This document shows, in pieces, positions 33,977 through 44,335 of a stretch of DNA of 64,000 bases (positions are counted from its first letter, which is position 1; each line of letters opens with the position of its first letter). The notes below the pieces were generated by a model that saw nothing but the letters and a program-made list of their open reading frames with translations, did not search any database and was not told the DNA's origin. The stretch spans positions 1,550,001 to 1,614,000 of the forward strand of contig NZ_VFOP01000001.1 of assembly GCF_006716185.1 (NCBI RefSeq), read 5' to 3'. The position numbers and the translations under genes were made by a program. This DNA is from Ornithinicoccus hortensis. GTDB lineage: Bacteria; Actinomycetota; Actinomycetes; Actinomycetales; Dermatophilaceae.

Positions 33977-36853
33977 ATGACGACGCAGCACGAGGCGACG
34001 GACGAGACGCCGCACCGGTACACCGCGGCCCTGGCGGGGGAGATCGAGACCCGTTGGCAGCAGCGCTGGGCGCAGGAGGGCGCCTTCGACTCGGCCAACC
34101 CGGCCGGACCCTGGGGGACCCCCGACGACCCGCGGTTGCAGGCCGACCGGGGCCACCTGTTCATCATGGACATGTTCCCCTACCCCTCCGGCAAGGGGCT
34201 GCACGTCGGCCACCCTCTGGGGTACATCGCCACCGACGTCTTCGCCCGGTTCCAGCGGACGACGGGCCGGAACGTGCTGCACACCATGGGCTTCGACGCC
34301 TTTGGCCTGCCGGCCGAGCAGTATGCCGTGCAGACCGGTCAGCACCCCCGGATCACCACCGAGCAGAACATGGAGACCTCGCTGGGCCAGCTGCGTCGGC
34401 TGGGGCTGGGGCACGAGGAGCGTCGCCGGCTGGCGACCATCGACCCGGAGTTCTACCGGTGGACCCAGTGGATCTTCCGGACCATCTTCGAGTCATGGTA
34501 CGACCCGGAGGCGACCCGCCCCGACGGGCAGCGCGGCGCGGCGCGGCCGATCGAGCAGCTGGTGCGGCAGTTCGAGACCGCCCAGCGACCCACCCCGGAC
34601 GGTCGCCCGTGGGCGGAGCTGACCGGCGCCGAGCGGTCCGCCGTGCTGGACGAGTACCGGCTGGCCTACGTCTCCTCCGCGCCGGTGAACTGGTGCCCGG
34701 GGTTGGGAACGGTGCTGTCCAACGAGGAGGTCACCAACGAGGGCAAGTCTGAGCGCGGCGACTTCCCGGTCTTCAAGCGCAACCTGAGCCAGTGGATGAT
34801 GCGGATCACCGCGTATGCCGACCGGCTGGCCGACGACCTGGACCGGGTCCAGTGGCCCGAGCAGATCAAGATCCAGCAGCGCAACTGGATCGGCCGGTCC
34901 GAGGGCGCCAACGTGCACTTCCCGGTGGTCGGCAGCGACGCCGCCATCGAGGTCTTCACCACCCGGCCGGACACGATCTTCGGGGCCACCTTCATGGTGC
35001 TGGCCCCGGAGCACCCGCTGATCGAGCAGATCGTCTCGGCAGACCAGCGCGAGGCGGTCGAGGCCTACCAGGTCGCCGCCTCCCGCAAGAGCGACGTGGA
35101 GCGGCAGACCGAGGGCAAGGACAAGTCCGGTGCCTTCTCCGGCGGATACGCCCTCAACCCGGTGACCGGGGACCGGATCCCGGTCTACGTGGCCGACTAC
35201 GTCCTGATGGGCTACGGCACGGGCGCGATCATGGGCGTCCCCGGACAGGACGAGCGGGACTGGGCCTTCGCCACGGCATACGACCTGCCGATCGTGCGCA
35301 CCGTCCAGCCGCCGGCGGACCACCCCGAGGACCAGGCGTTCACCGGGCAGGGCCCGGCGATCAACTCGGCCAACGAGGAGATCAGCCTGGACGGGTTGGA
35401 GATCGAGGAGGCCAAGGCGGCGATCATCGACTGGCTGGAGGCCACGGGCCGCGGCCGGCGGACCACCACCTACCGGCTGCGGGACTGGCTGTTCAGCCGC
35501 CAGCGCTACTGGGGTGAGCCGTTCCCGATCGTCTGGGACGAGGACGGCGTGCCGCACCCGCTGCCCGACGACCAGCTGCCGCTGACCCTGCCGGACGTGC
35601 CGGACTACGCGCCCCGCACCTTCGATCCCGAGGACGCCACCTCCAACCCGGAGGCGCCGCTGGCCCGCGCGACCGACTGGGTCAACGTCACGCTGGACCT
35701 GGGCGACGGGCCGAGGAGCTACCGGCGGGAGACCAACACGATGCCCAACTGGGCCGGGTCGTGCTGGTACCACCTGCGCTACCTGGACCCGGAGAACCAG
35801 CAGGCCCCGGTTGATCCCGAGGTCGAGAAGTACTGGATCGGGGCCCGCCCCGAGCCGGTGCCCGGCGCCCCGGAGGGCACCCGGGACCCCGGCGGTGTCG
35901 ACCTGTATGTCGGGGGTGCCGAGCACGCCGTGCTGCACCTGCTGTACGCCCGGTTCTGGCACAAGGTGCTGCACGACCTGGGGTACGTGCACAGCGAGGA
36001 GCCGTTCCGCCGACTGATCAACCAGGGCATGATCGAGGCCTACGTCTACCGCGACGGCCGCGGGCAGCCCGTGCCCGCCCAGGAGGTCGAGGAGGTCCCG
36101 GACCCGGAGGGCGGTGAGCCGACCTACCGCTGGAACGGCACGCCGGTCACCCGTGAGCACGGCAAGATGGGCAAGTCCCTGAAGAACGTGGTCACCCCCG
36201 ACGAGATGTTCGCGGCCTACGGCGCCGACACCTTCCGGGTCTACGAGATGTCGATGGGCCCGCTGGAGCAGTACCGACCCTGGGAGACCCGCGCCGTGGT
36301 CGGCTCCCAGCGTTTCCTGCAGCGGCTGTGGCGCAACGTGGTCGACGAGCAGACCGGCGAGGTGACCGTGGCGGACGTCCCGATGGACCCCGCCACCGAG
36401 AAGGCCGTCCACAAGACGATCGCCGGCGTGCGCGCGGACTACGAGGCCCTGCGGTTCAACACCGCGATCGCCAAGCTGATCGAGCTGAACAACCACCTGA
36501 CCAAGCTGGTGGCGGTGCCCCGCGACGCGGTCGAGCCGGTGATCAAGATGGTTGCCCCGGTCGCGCCGCACGTCGCCGAGGAGCTGTGGTCCCGGCTGGG
36601 GCACGGCCAGTCGCTGGCCCGTGAACCGTTCCCGGAGTTCGACCCGCAGCTGGTCGCGGACGACACCGTCACCGCGGTGATCCAGGTCAAGGGCAAGGTC
36701 CGGGACCGGATCGAGGTGCCGGCCGACATCAGCGAGGACGCACTGCGGGAGCAGGCGCTGGGGACCGACCGGATCCGCGAGATCCTTGGCGACGCCGAGC
36801 CCCGCAAGGTCATCGTCCGGGCACCCAAGCTGGTCAACATCGTCCCGGCCTGA
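33977..36853 (+). CDS. leuS: leucyl-tRNA synthetase
   Basis: Class Ia synthetase of 958 residues charging tRNA-Leu, with editing activity. The HIGH-type motif is HVGH at residues 76-79 ([12 protein letters not shown]), the KMSKS-type motif is KMGKS at about 730-734. The CP1 editing domain occupies roughly 240-430 ([36 protein letters not shown]). The C-terminal anticodon-binding and [15 protein letters not shown] segments are complete. ATG 33977 is preferred over GTG 33974 because GAAGG is then better spaced. Expression is likely controlled by the upstream leucine attenuator. degV begins nine bases after the stop. Confidence 0.98.
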   Translation: MTTQHEATDETPHRYTAALAGEIETRWQQRWAQEGAFDSANPAGPWGTPDDPRLQADRGHLFIMDMFPYPSGKGLHVGHPLGYIATDVFARFQRTTGRNVLHTMGFDAFGLPAEQYAVQTGQHPRITTEQNMETSLGQLRRLGLGHEERRRLATIDPEFYRWTQWIFRTIFESWYDPEATRPDGQRGAARPIEQLVRQFETAQRPTPDGRPWAELTGAERSAVLDEYRLAYVSSAPVNWCPGLGTVLSNEEVTNEGKSERGDFPVFKRNLSQWMMRITAYADRLADDLDRVQWPEQIKIQQRNWIGRSEGANVHFPVVGSDAAIEVFTTRPDTIFGATFMVLAPEHPLIEQIVSADQREAVEAYQVAASRKSDVERQTEGKDKSGAFSGGYALNPVTGDRIPVYVADYVLMGYGTGAIMGVPGQDERDWAFATAYDLPIVRTVQPPADHPEDQAFTGQGPAINSANEEISLDGLEIEEAKAAIIDWLEATGRGRRTTTYRLRDWLFSRQRYWGEPFPIVWDEDGVPHPLPDDQLPLTLPDVPDYAPRTFDPEDATSNPEAPLARATDWVNVTLDLGDGPRSYRRETNTMPNWAGSCWYHLRYLDPENQQAPVDPEVEKYWIGARPEPVPGAPEGTRDPGGVDLYVGGAEHAVLHLLYARFWHKVLHDLGYVHSEEPFRRLINQGMIEAYVYRDGRGQPVPAQEVEEVPDPEGGEPTYRWNGTPVTREHGKMGKSLKNVVTPDEMFAAYGADTFRVYEMSMGPLEQYRPWETRAVVGSQRFLQRLWRNVVDEQTGEVTVADVPMDPATEKAVHKTIAGVRADYEALRFNTAIAKLIELNNHLTKLVAVPRDAVEPVIKMVAPVAPHVAEELWSRLGHGQSLAREPFPEFDPQLVADDTVTAVIQVKGKVRDRIEVPADISEDALREQALGTDRIREILGDAEPRKVIVRAPKLVNIVPA

Positions 36854-36862
36854 GCGCAGCCC

Positions 36863-37732
36863 ATGAGCACCGTCGTCCTGACCGACTCCACCGCCTGCCT
36901 GCCGGCCGCCATGGCCCGGGCGGCGGGGGTCCACGTGCTGCCGCTGCACGTGGTCGTCGGCCGGGAGACGTATGCCGAGGGGGTGGACATCGACGCCGCA
37001 CGCGTCGCGACCCTGCTGCGCCAGGGGCAGGAGAAGGTGAGCACGTCCCGACCGGCGCCGGGTGAGTTCGTGCAGGTCTACCGCGACCTCGCCGAACGCA
37101 CCGGGTGCACCGCCATCCTGTCGCTGCACCTGTCGCACAAGGTCTCCGGCACGGTCGACTCCGCCCGGCTGGCCGCCGAGGCGGTCGCCGGGGAGGTCCG
37201 TGTCGAGGTGGTCGACAGCGGGGTCCTCGGGATGGCCATGGGGTATGCCGCGTGCTCGGCCGCCGAGGCCGCCGCCGGCGGGGCGGCGTTGGAGGAGGTG
37301 GCGGCGCTCGCGCGCGAGCGGGCCGCGGGGTCCAGCACCTACTTCTACCTGGACAGCCTGGAGCACCTGCGGCGCGGCGGCCGGGTCGGCACCGCGGCCG
37401 CCATCGTCGGGTCCGCCCTGGCGATCAAGCCGCTGCTCACCCTCGCCGACGGCGAGGTGCAGCTCTCGGAGCGGGTCCGGACCCGGGCCAAGGCGCTGGC
37501 ACGTCTGGAGCAGCGGTGCATCGCCGACGTCAAGGCGGCCGGTGCGTCGGGGGCGGATGTGGCGGTCCACCATCTCGGCTGGCCCGACCAGGCGGCGGAC
37601 ATGGGTGACCGGCTGCGCCTGGAAGTCGGCGCCACGGCGCACGTCGACTTGGTCGAGCTCGGAGCCGTCACCGGGGTGCACACCGGGCCGGGCACGCTGG
37701 CGGTGGTCGTGTCACCGCGTCCCGCCGGCTGA
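36863..37732 (+). CDS. DegV-family fatty-acid-binding protein
   Basis: 289 residues. DegV proteins bind a fatty acid and, in Firmicutes, act as FakB subunits for the fatty acid kinase FakA. Conserved features are VVLTDSTACLPA (about 3-14), the ligand-binding KVSTSRPAPGEF, LHLSHKVSGTVDSARLA and the Gly-rich YLDSLEHLRRGGRVG. The start ATG lies nine bases after leuS, so it is co-transcribed with it. No fakA is visible nearby, and the actinobacterial role is not established. Confidence 0.9.
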   Translation: MSTVVLTDSTACLPAAMARAAGVHVLPLHVVVGRETYAEGVDIDAARVATLLRQGQEKVSTSRPAPGEFVQVYRDLAERTGCTAILSLHLSHKVSGTVDSARLAAEAVAGEVRVEVVDSGVLGMAMGYAACSAAEAAAGGAALEEVAALARERAAGSSTYFYLDSLEHLRRGGRVGTAAAIVGSALAIKPLLTLADGEVQLSERVRTRAKALARLEQRCIADVKAAGASGADVAVHHLGWPDQAADMGDRLRLEVGATAHVDLVELGAVTGVHTGPGTLAVVVSPRPAG

Positions 37733-37856
37733 GCCGGGGCCGGTCCGCGACGCGGTGCCTCGCGCGGCATCCACAGCCGCGGCCACGGGGGACCTCCGTC
37801 CACAGGCCCAGCGCTGGCAGTCCCGGCTTCGTCCGCCGCGTGCCTAGCGTGCGGTC

Positions 37857-38906
37857 ATGCCGTTCGCCCGTCGAGAGCCCGCACCGGAGGAGGCGCTCGT
37901 CCGGCAGCGACTCGAGCAACTGCTGGGCGGCGGCTCCGGGCATGGCTGGACGGACGACGGGGCACGGGCCTCCGCGTCAGGTCGGCAAAGGCTGGAGCCG
38001 GACGAACCCACCGAGGTGACGGGCGGCCGGTGGCGACCGCACCGGGCGACTCTGGAGGCTCGGACCGACCCGGAGGAGTTGCTCGGCGCACCGTCCACGG
38101 ACCTGCCGGACACGGGACGGCACCGGACATCGGGGCGACCGCCGCTGTTCAGCCTCCCGGAATCGCTGCGGGGTGCCCAGGTGGCGGTCAATCCCGCCGC
38201 GGTGCTGGGGATGCTCCTCGTCGTGCTGCTGGTCGCCGTGGTCCTGGGCTGGCGGGTCTGGTCCTCGGGGCGGGCGGCGGTCCCGAGGCCGGTGAGCCCG
38301 GTGGTGGCGACCGGCGACGGCGGGCAGGTGACCGCGGCGCCGATGGCGTCCGGACCCGCCTCCGGGGATGGGGCGGTGGTGGATAGCACGGGCACGGGCG
38401 CCGAGGGGGCGGGGGCGGCGGGTGATCCGGGTGGCGCGGCGCCCACGGTGCTCGTCGTCCACGTGGCCGGCGCGGTGCTCGAGCCGGGGGTGGTCGAGTT
38501 GGCGCCCGGGTCCCGCGTGCGGGAGGCCGTCGCGGCGGCCGGTGGACTGGGTCCCGACGCGGACACCGGCCGGATCAACCTGGCCCGCCCCGTCACCGAC
38601 GGGGAACGGATCTGGGTGCCGGTCCCGGGGGAGGAGGAGCCGGAGCTGCCCGGAGGCGGACCGCAGGCGGGTTCCGGGGGGACGGGCGGCGCGGACGGGG
38701 GAGCGGACACCGGCACCGTCGTCGACCTCAACACCGCCGACCAGGCCGCGCTGGAGACACTGCCCGGAGTCGGGCCGGTGACGGCGCAGCGGATCCTGGC
38801 CTGGCGGGAGGAGAACGGCAGGTTCAGCAGCGCCGAGGAACTGCTCGAGGTCAGCGGGATCGGTGAGCGGACGCTGGAACAGCTCCGGCCCCATCTCGCC
38901 TGGTGA
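37857..38906 (+). CDS. comEA: competence DNA receptor ComEA
   Basis: 349 residues, longer than Bacillus ComEA because of an N-terminal cytoplasmic region of about 110 residues. One transmembrane helix (about 112-136) is followed by an Ala/Gly/Thr-rich linker, an SLBB domain (VVHVAGAVLEPGVVELAPG, near 200) and tandem helix-hairpin-helix motifs at the C-terminus (VDLNTADQAALETLPGVGPV; FSSAEELLEVSGIGERTL). It would bind incoming double-stranded DNA outside the membrane. ATG 37857 lies six bases after TAGCGT (37845-37850), suggesting a leaderless mRNA. The stop overlaps the comEC start. Confidence 0.92.
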   Translation: MPFARREPAPEEALVRQRLEQLLGGGSGHGWTDDGARASASGRQRLEPDEPTEVTGGRWRPHRATLEARTDPEELLGAPSTDLPDTGRHRTSGRPPLFSLPESLRGAQVAVNPAAVLGMLLVVLLVAVVLGWRVWSSGRAAVPRPVSPVVATGDGGQVTAAPMASGPASGDGAVVDSTGTGAEGAGAAGDPGGAAPTVLVVHVAGAVLEPGVVELAPGSRVREAVAAAGGLGPDADTGRINLARPVTDGERIWVPVPGEEEPELPGGGPQAGSGGTGGADGGADTGTVVDLNTADQAALETLPGVGPVTAQRILAWREENGRFSSAEELLEVSGIGERTLEQLRPHLAW

Positions 38907-41335
38907 TGCCGGCGGACCGGACCGGGCCCGAACCCGGGCGCAGGAAGTGGTCCGAACCCGAGCGCGCGGAGCAGTCCGCGGACTCTCCGAGCCGCCTCCC
39001 GCTGGATCTCCGCCTGCTGCTGCCGGCACTGGTCGCCTGGGCCGTGCTGGTGGCGTTGCTTCCCGGCCCGCCCCGGCGGCTGCTGGCGGTTGCCGCGGGG
39101 TGTCTCGTGGTCGCGGGGACCTTCGAGGTGCTGCGCCGCCGGAGAAGGCGCGGGCAGCACGGCATACGACGGGGCCTGGTCGTCCTACCGCTCACCCTGG
39201 CAACCACGGCCCTCGTCGCGCTGGCCGGGTGGGCGCACCTGACGGTCGACCGGGCCGGCCCGGTCGAGGAACTAGCACGGGCACGGGCCGTGGTGTGGGT
39301 CGAGGGCACCACGCTCACCGAGCCGCGCCTGATTAGTCGCGGTGACGAGCGGGCGGACATGGTCGTGCTCACCCTCCGGGTCGACCGGCTCTCGGGCCGC
39401 GGGTCGGAGAGCGCCACGAGCACCCCCGTCGTCGTCTTCGGCGACGCGGACTGGTTGGGGCTGTCCTGGCACCAGCGCGTGCGCGCGCAGGGTCGGCTGG
39501 GACCGGCCGACCCGGGTCAGGAGGTCCTCGCGGCGTTCACCCCGCTGGGACCGCCCGGACGGCTGGGCGAGCGCGGTGCGGTGCTGTCCGCCTCCGACGT
39601 GGCGCGCGACCGGCTCCGGCAGGCGGTGGGGCCGTTGCCCGAGGACGCCCGGGGACTGATCCCCGGACTCGTGATCGGTGACACCTCGCTGACGCCTGAC
39701 ACGCTGACCGAGGCCATGCGTGCCACCGGGATGACGCACCTGAGCGCCGTCTCGGGGAGCAACGTCGCGATCGTCCTGGGTGCGGTGGTGCTGGTGTGCG
39801 GCTGGCTCGGGGTGCCGAGGCGCTGGCGGCCGCCGGTCGCCGTCCTGGCGCTGGGCGGGTTCATCGTGTTGTGCCGCCCGGAGCCGAGCGTGCTGCGGGC
39901 CGGTGCGATGGGGCTGGTGGGACTGCTCGCGCTGAGCACCCACCGGCGCCGGTCCAGTCTGCCCGCGCTGGCCGCGGCCATCGTGGTGCTGCTGTGCGTC
40001 GACCCCTGGTTGGCCCGCTCCCACGGGTTCGCGCTGTCCACGTTGGCCACGCTCGGCCTCGTGGTGTTCGCCCGACCCTGGGGTGACGCGATCGCGCGGC
40101 GGCTCCCGGCCCGTTGCGCGCTCCTCGGCGACGCCATCGCGATCCCGCTGGCCGCGCAGGTCGTGTGTGGCCCGGTGATCGTGTTACTCCAGGGCACGGT
40201 CAGCACCGTCGCGGTGCTGGCCAACCTGCTCGCGGCACCGTTCGTCGCGCCCACCACGGTGGCCGGCATCGTCGCGTCGCTGCTGTCGATGGTGTGGGTG
40301 CCGCTCGGCGTCGCCGTCGCCTGGGTGGGTGCGCTGCCGGCCTGGCTGATCGGTCGCGTCGCCCGGTGGTGCGCCCTGCTCCCCTGGGGTCAGTTGCCGT
40401 GGGTGGACGGTGCGGCCGGCGCGTCGTTGCTCGCCGTCCTGACGGTGCTTCTGCTGACCTGCGGGCCCTGGCTGCGGGCGCACGCTCGCTCCCACCCGTG
40501 GGTGTGGGTGGTGTCCGGGGCGCTGGCCCTCGCCACCGTGTGGCCGGTCCCGCGTGGTCCGTGGCCACCCCCGGGGTGGGTGGTCGCCGGGTGCGACGTT
40601 GGCCAGGGGGACGCCTTCGTGGTCGCGGCGGGGCCTGGCCGGGTCGTGCTGGTGGACACCGGTCCCGACTCGGGGGAGGTGGTCGGCTGTCTGGAAGCAC
40701 TCGGGACCCGACAGGTGGATGCCGTGGTGCTGAGCCACTTCCACGCCGACCACGTCGGCGGGCTCGGACAGGTCCTCGACCACTTCCCGGTGGGGGCCGC
40801 CTATGTGACGCCCGTGCGGGATCCGCCCGGCGAGGCGGCGCGGACCCTGGACCTCCTGGCCGGGGCGGGGGTCACGACATACGAGGTGGTGGCCGGCGAC
40901 CACCTCGTCTGGGGGTCGGTCGCCGCGGACGTCGTGTGGCCTCCTCCCGACCCCTCACCGGTGCTCGGCGCGAACGACGCCAGCGTCGTGCTGGACCTGG
41001 TCGCCGGCGGTGCGGGGCCGCGGATGCTGTTCACCGGTGACCTGGAGCCGTCCTCGGCACGGGCAGTCCGGGAGGCTGTGGGCGACGAGCGGTTCGACGT
41101 GCTCAAGGTCCCGCACCACGGGTCGGCCGCGCAGGACCCGGACCTGCTCCTGGGGTCGGGCGCCCGGGTGGCGCTGATCGGGGTGGGGCGTGACAACACC
41201 TTCGGGCATCCGACGCCGCGGGCCCTGGGGCTGTTGCGGGACCTGGGCGCCGTGGTCCTGCGCACGGACCTGCACGGCGACTACGTGGTGATCGGCGACG
41301 GCCCTGGACTTGAGGTGCTGACGAGGGACGGCTAG
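38903..41335 (+). CDS. comEC: ComEC/Rec2 DNA-uptake channel
   Basis: 810 residues. N-terminal membrane helices and an OB-like DUF4131 region, a central Competence domain (GMTHLSAVSGSNVAIVLGAV near 274) with multiple helices, and a C-terminal metallo-beta-lactamase domain with VLSHFHADHVGGL (about 609-621), the predicted nuclease that degrades one strand. The HxHxDH metal motif is HFHADH, complete. Start is GTG 38903 or ATG 38906, both overlapping the comEA TGA, so the two are translationally coupled. A small GACGGC/GCCGTC hairpin sits at the stop. With comEA this indicates potential natural transformation. Confidence 0.95.
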   Translation: MMPADRTGPEPGRRKWSEPERAEQSADSPSRLPLDLRLLLPALVAWAVLVALLPGPPRRLLAVAAGCLVVAGTFEVLRRRRRRGQHGIRRGLVVLPLTLATTALVALAGWAHLTVDRAGPVEELARARAVVWVEGTTLTEPRLISRGDERADMVVLTLRVDRLSGRGSESATSTPVVVFGDADWLGLSWHQRVRAQGRLGPADPGQEVLAAFTPLGPPGRLGERGAVLSASDVARDRLRQAVGPLPEDARGLIPGLVIGDTSLTPDTLTEAMRATGMTHLSAVSGSNVAIVLGAVVLVCGWLGVPRRWRPPVAVLALGGFIVLCRPEPSVLRAGAMGLVGLLALSTHRRRSSLPALAAAIVVLLCVDPWLARSHGFALSTLATLGLVVFARPWGDAIARRLPARCALLGDAIAIPLAAQVVCGPVIVLLQGTVSTVAVLANLLAAPFVAPTTVAGIVASLLSMVWVPLGVAVAWVGALPAWLIGRVARWCALLPWGQLPWVDGAAGASLLAVLTVLLLTCGPWLRAHARSHPWVWVVSGALALATVWPVPRGPWPPPGWVVAGCDVGQGDAFVVAAGPGRVVLVDTGPDSGEVVGCLEALGTRQVDAVVLSHFHADHVGGLGQVLDHFPVGAAYVTPVRDPPGEAARTLDLLAGAGVTTYEVVAGDHLVWGSVAADVVWPPPDPSPVLGANDASVVLDLVAGGAGPRMLFTGDLEPSSARAVREAVGDERFDVLKVPHHGSAAQDPDLLLGSGARVALIGVGRDNTFGHPTPRALGLLRDLGAVVLRTDLHGDYVVIGDGPGLEVLTRDG

Positions 41336-41754
41336 CCGCCGTCAAGCTCCTGGCCGTCACCGGCGTGCTCTCTGGCATCGCTCCTGCAGTCGTTCGGTCC
41401 CCCGGGGACCGGGATCGGGCTCCCGTACGTGATGCTGCCCGAGGGAGTCCCGCCGTCATGTTCACCATCGCCGGGAGCTCGGCCTGCCGGTCGCGTCCGG
41501 TGCCGTGCTGATGACCGCTGTGTGCTCCCTCGTGACGCGCCCCGCCTTCACCGCGTTGCTCCGCTCCTTCCCACCTGCGATCGATCGGCTCGATGATCGT
41601 GGTCATCGGGCGACCGGAGCCGAATCAATGGGCACCTGGTGACGGGCCAGCCCGGGTCCGGGGACATCGAGTCGCCGGTGGGTAGGCTGCACCCTGTCGC
41701 AACCGAGTACTCGCGACACCGGTCCCGAACTCACCCCCCGGCAGGTCCCCGCAG
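41336..41754. other. 419-base region without a convincing gene
   Basis: No ORF here has a recognisable domain. Short open stretches on the plus strand (for example ATG at about 41432 and 41458) have weak coding character and may be gene remnants. TAGGCT near 41683 may be a -10 box for the TauE gene. The region borders the lacI relic and IS110 element, so it is probably part of a decayed or rearranged segment. Confidence 0.4.
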
Positions 41755-42465
41755 ATGACGCTGGCGTATGCCCTTCTGGTCGCCACCGTCCTGGTGGCCG
41801 CCTTCATCCAGGGATCCACCGGTATGGGGTTCGCGCTCATCTCGGTCCCGGTGTTCAGCCTGATCGAGCCCAGCCTGATCCCGGTGGTGGTGCTGTTCCT
41901 GATGCTGCCGCTCAACGCCTACGTTGCCTACCGGGAACGGGCGGCGATCCACTGGTTCGGCGCCCGGTGGATCACCCTCGGCCGCTTTCTCGGGACCTTC
42001 GCCGGGCTGTGGATCCTCACCGTGATCTCCGGCCGGTCGTTGGAGTTCTTCATCGGGGTCTCGACGGTGGCCGCCGCGCTCCTGGCCCTGGCCGCACCCG
42101 AGTTCACCCCGGGGCGCAACATGCTCGGGGTGGTGGGCCTGGTGACGGGGGTGACCGAGACGTCGACCGGCATCGGCGGACCGCCGCTAGCCCTGGCATA
42201 CCAACACGCCAGCGGTCCGACGCTGCGGGCGACCGTCGCGCTGTGCTTCCTGGTCGGTGAGGTCATCTCCCTGGTGGGCCTTGGGGTGAGTGAGGTGATC
42301 AGCGAACAGATGTTGCGGGACACGGCGACCCTGGTCGTTCCGCTGCTCCTGGGGGCGTGGCTGAGCCGCTTCGTGCACCACCGGCTGGACGGTCCCATCG
42401 TGCGGATCCTGGTGCTCGTCTTCTCGGTCGTCTCGGGCTTGGCGGTCATCCTGCGGGCCCTGTGA
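41755..42465 (+). CDS. TauE/SafE-family sulfite/organosulfonate exporter
   Basis: 236-residue membrane protein with seven to eight helices. The two family repeats are seen as ALLVATVLVAAFIQGSTGMGFALI (N-terminal) and MLGVVGLVTGVTETSTGIGGPPLAL (about residue 125), both with the G-x-G-F/I-G-G pattern. It probably exports a small anionic sulfur compound or other carboxylate/sulfonate. Initiation at ATG 41755 has GCAGG nearby. The downstream broken lacI gene begins 17 bases after its stop. Confidence 0.88.
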   Translation: MTLAYALLVATVLVAAFIQGSTGMGFALISVPVFSLIEPSLIPVVVLFLMLPLNAYVAYRERAAIHWFGARWITLGRFLGTFAGLWILTVISGRSLEFFIGVSTVAAALLALAAPEFTPGRNMLGVVGLVTGVTETSTGIGGPPLALAYQHASGPTLRATVALCFLVGEVISLVGLGVSEVISEQMLRDTATLVVPLLLGAWLSRFVHHRLDGPIVRILVLVFSVVSGLAVILRAL

Positions 42466-42481
42466 CAAGGTGCCGAGCACC

Positions 42482-42919
42482 ATGTCCGCACGTCTGACGA
42501 TTGCCGATGGCGCCCGCGAGGCAGGGTGTTTCGCGGACGACGGTCTCGCACGCGTTGCGGGGGATGGGCCAAGTCCAGGACGCGACCCGGGCGGGGTCGT
42601 CGGAGACCGAGCGACTGCTGCGCGAGGTGCCGGACGTGATGGGATCTGCGTCCTGGTCGACGCCTTCGCGGCGGGCACCCTGACCGCCCTGCGCGACGCT
42701 TGGCGCTCGGTCCCCGACGACGTCCCCGTCGCCACCCGGTGTGGCGGGCGCCGGGCGGAGCTCGCGGACCCGCCGCTCACGGCCCTGGACCTGCACCTCC
42801 CCCAGGTGGCGGAGCGGGCGGTCGACCTGCTCCTGCGAGTCCTGGCCGGTGAGACGCCCTCGGAGACCCCGGTCGGCCCCGCCCCCAGCCTGGTCACCCG
42901 ACGCTCCACCGGCGCCTGA
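42482..42919 (+). pseudogene. LacI-family regulator relic (frameshift plus internal deletion)
   Basis: The start ARLTIADGAREAG is the LacI helix-turn-helix N-terminus; the continuation GVSRTTVSHALRGMGQV lies one frame over, so one extra base sits at about 42524-42527. The original frame resumes with PPLTALDLHLPQVAERAVDLLLRVLAGE and LVTRRSTG, the LacI C-terminal end. Roughly 190 central residues of effector domain are missing against the usual 330-340. The hinge Val normally found in IADVAREAG is Gly. It is therefore inactivated by at least two lesions. It lies between tauE and the IS110 element. Confidence 0.85.
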
Positions 42920-42967
42920 TTCGGCAGCCCGGGAGAGTCAGGGCCCCGCTTCACCCCGGAACCTGGC

Positions 42968-42998
42968 GCTTCGTCCCGGGAAGGTTCTGGGACGAAGC
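42968..42998. repeat. 10-bp perfect stem-loop at the IS110 left edge
   Basis: GCTTCGTCCC (42968-42977) and GGGACGAAGC (42989-42998) flank an 11-base loop. The right arm ends two bases before the IS inverted repeat. IS110-family elements often target the edge of such hairpins, so this may be the original target. GACGAAGC also recurs at 44383-44390 on the other side of the element. Confidence 0.55.
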
Positions 42999-43012
42999 AC
43001 AGGATTATCGGG

Positions 43013-43273
43013 TGACTGTGAGGATTCCCTTTGCAGCCTGATGGTGCTGGGCTGTTGGTCGGTGACCGTGAGTGTGACCCTTCGGGTGACTGGCTTTGTG
43101 CCTTTCTCGGGACTTGTCCGCTTGGGGTTGCCGGCCCCGGCCCGGTCGGAGCAGTTGGCCTGATCAGGAGCTTGACCGTCCGGTGTTCACGCACCGGTCG
43201 TGTCTCATCACAGTCCTGCCGAGTCTCCGCCCCGGACCGGAACCACATCCGCTCCCAGGCAAGGAGAGAACGC
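43013..43273 (+). ncRNA. predicted IS110 bridge RNA region
   Basis: The 261-base non-coding left end precedes the transposase. In the IS110 group this end encodes the bridge RNA, whose two loops pair with target and donor DNA. Visible structure includes CCGGTG-TTCACG-CACCGG (43180-43197). AGGATT at about 43021 repeats the first bases of the element end and could be part of a donor-pairing loop. The boundaries and loops are not resolved by eye; placement follows knowledge of the family. Confidence 0.6.
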
Positions 43274-44335
43274 ATGACCAGTGTGACCGATCTACGTGAC
43301 GTCGTCGATACCGTCATCGGCGTCGACACCCACGTCCAGACTCACTCAGCGGCCGTGGTCGACGCGCGGACCGGCGGTGTGCTTGAGGAGATCACCGTCG
43401 AAGCCACGACCGACGGCTATGCCCGACTGGTGGAGTTCGCTAACGAGCACGCAGCACTGCGGGCGTGGGCGATCGAAGGCACCGGCGGGCACGGCGCCGG
43501 CCTGACCCGGCACCTCGAGCGCAACCAGGAGGTCGTGGTCGAGCTCGACCGTCCCGAACGCGCTAAGCGACGTAACGGCGCCAAGTCCGACCCGCTCGAC
43601 GCGATCCGCGCCGCCCGCGAAGCACTGTCCCGCGCGAAGCTCGGCACCCCGCGCAGTGGCGGGGACCGCCAGGCGCTCTCGGTGCTGCTGGCCGCGCGCC
43701 GGTCCGCAGTCAACGCCTCCACCGACGCCCAACGCCAGCTGTTCAGCCTCCTCATCGCCGCGCCCGAGCCGATCCGCGAGCGGTTCCGCGGCCAGAAGGT
43801 CCCGGCGATGATCAGGACCGCGGCGAAAATGCGTCTGAACTCAACGTGGGACCTGGAGACCACTACGACCGTCAGGACCTTGCGCGCCCTGGCCCGGCGG
43901 GCACGTGCCCTGTCGAAGGAGGCCGCCGAGCACGAGAACGCCATCCGGGCGATCGTGCTGGCCTGGCGCCCCGACGTCCTGGCCCAGCCCGGTGTCGGGC
44001 CGATCGTGGCCGCGACCGTGCTGTGCGCCTGGTCCCACCCAGGCCGGATCCACTCCGAGGCCGCCTTCGCGATGCTCGCCGGCGTAGCCCCGATCCCGGC
44101 CAACAGCGGCCAGGTCACCACCCGACACCGCCTCAACCGGTACGGCGACCGACAGCTCAACCGGGCACTGCACACCATCGCGCTCTCCCGCATCCACTAC
44201 GACCAAACCACCCGCGAATACGTCACCCGTCGCACCGCCGAGGGCAAGACCAACCGCGAAATCACACGCTGCCTCAAGCGCTACATCGCTCGCGATCTCT
44301 ACCGCCTGCTCGAAGCAGGCCCGATCAGGCCTTGA
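43274..44335 (+). CDS. IS110-family DEDD transposase (recombinase)
   Basis: 353 residues. The N-terminal RuvC-like DEDD domain begins VIGVDTHVQTHSAAVVDARTG with the first catalytic Asp near residue 17; WAIEGTGGHGAGL and SDPLDAIRAAREAL carry further acidic residues. The C-terminal Transposase_20 domain shows LAQPGVGPIVAATVLCAW and the catalytic Ser in GVAPIPANSGQ, with RHRLNRYGDRQLNRALH. Everything is intact. AAGGAG lies nine bases before the ATG. The enzyme inserts the element using a bridge RNA rather than by target duplication. Confidence 0.95.
   Translation: MTSVTDLRDVVDTVIGVDTHVQTHSAAVVDARTGGVLEEITVEATTDGYARLVEFANEHAALRAWAIEGTGGHGAGLTRHLERNQEVVVELDRPERAKRRNGAKSDPLDAIRAAREALSRAKLGTPRSGGDRQALSVLLAARRSAVNASTDAQRQLFSLLIAAPEPIRERFRGQKVPAMIRTAAKMRLNSTWDLETTTTVRTLRALARRARALSKEAAEHENAIRAIVLAWRPDVLAQPGVGPIVAATVLCAWSHPGRIHSEAAFAMLAGVAPIPANSGQVTTRHRLNRYGDRQLNRALHTIALSRIHYDQTTREYVTRRTAEGKTNREITRCLKRYIARDLYRLLEAGPIRP

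Noticed and set aside
34493-37681. 1062-codon open frame antisense to leuS and degV, and similar long frames at 43846-46875 (+), 1839-3785 (+) and 20599-23478 (-)
   Set aside because: They mirror real genes with strong third-position GC bias, have His/Arg/Gly/Pro-rich composition and show no domains.
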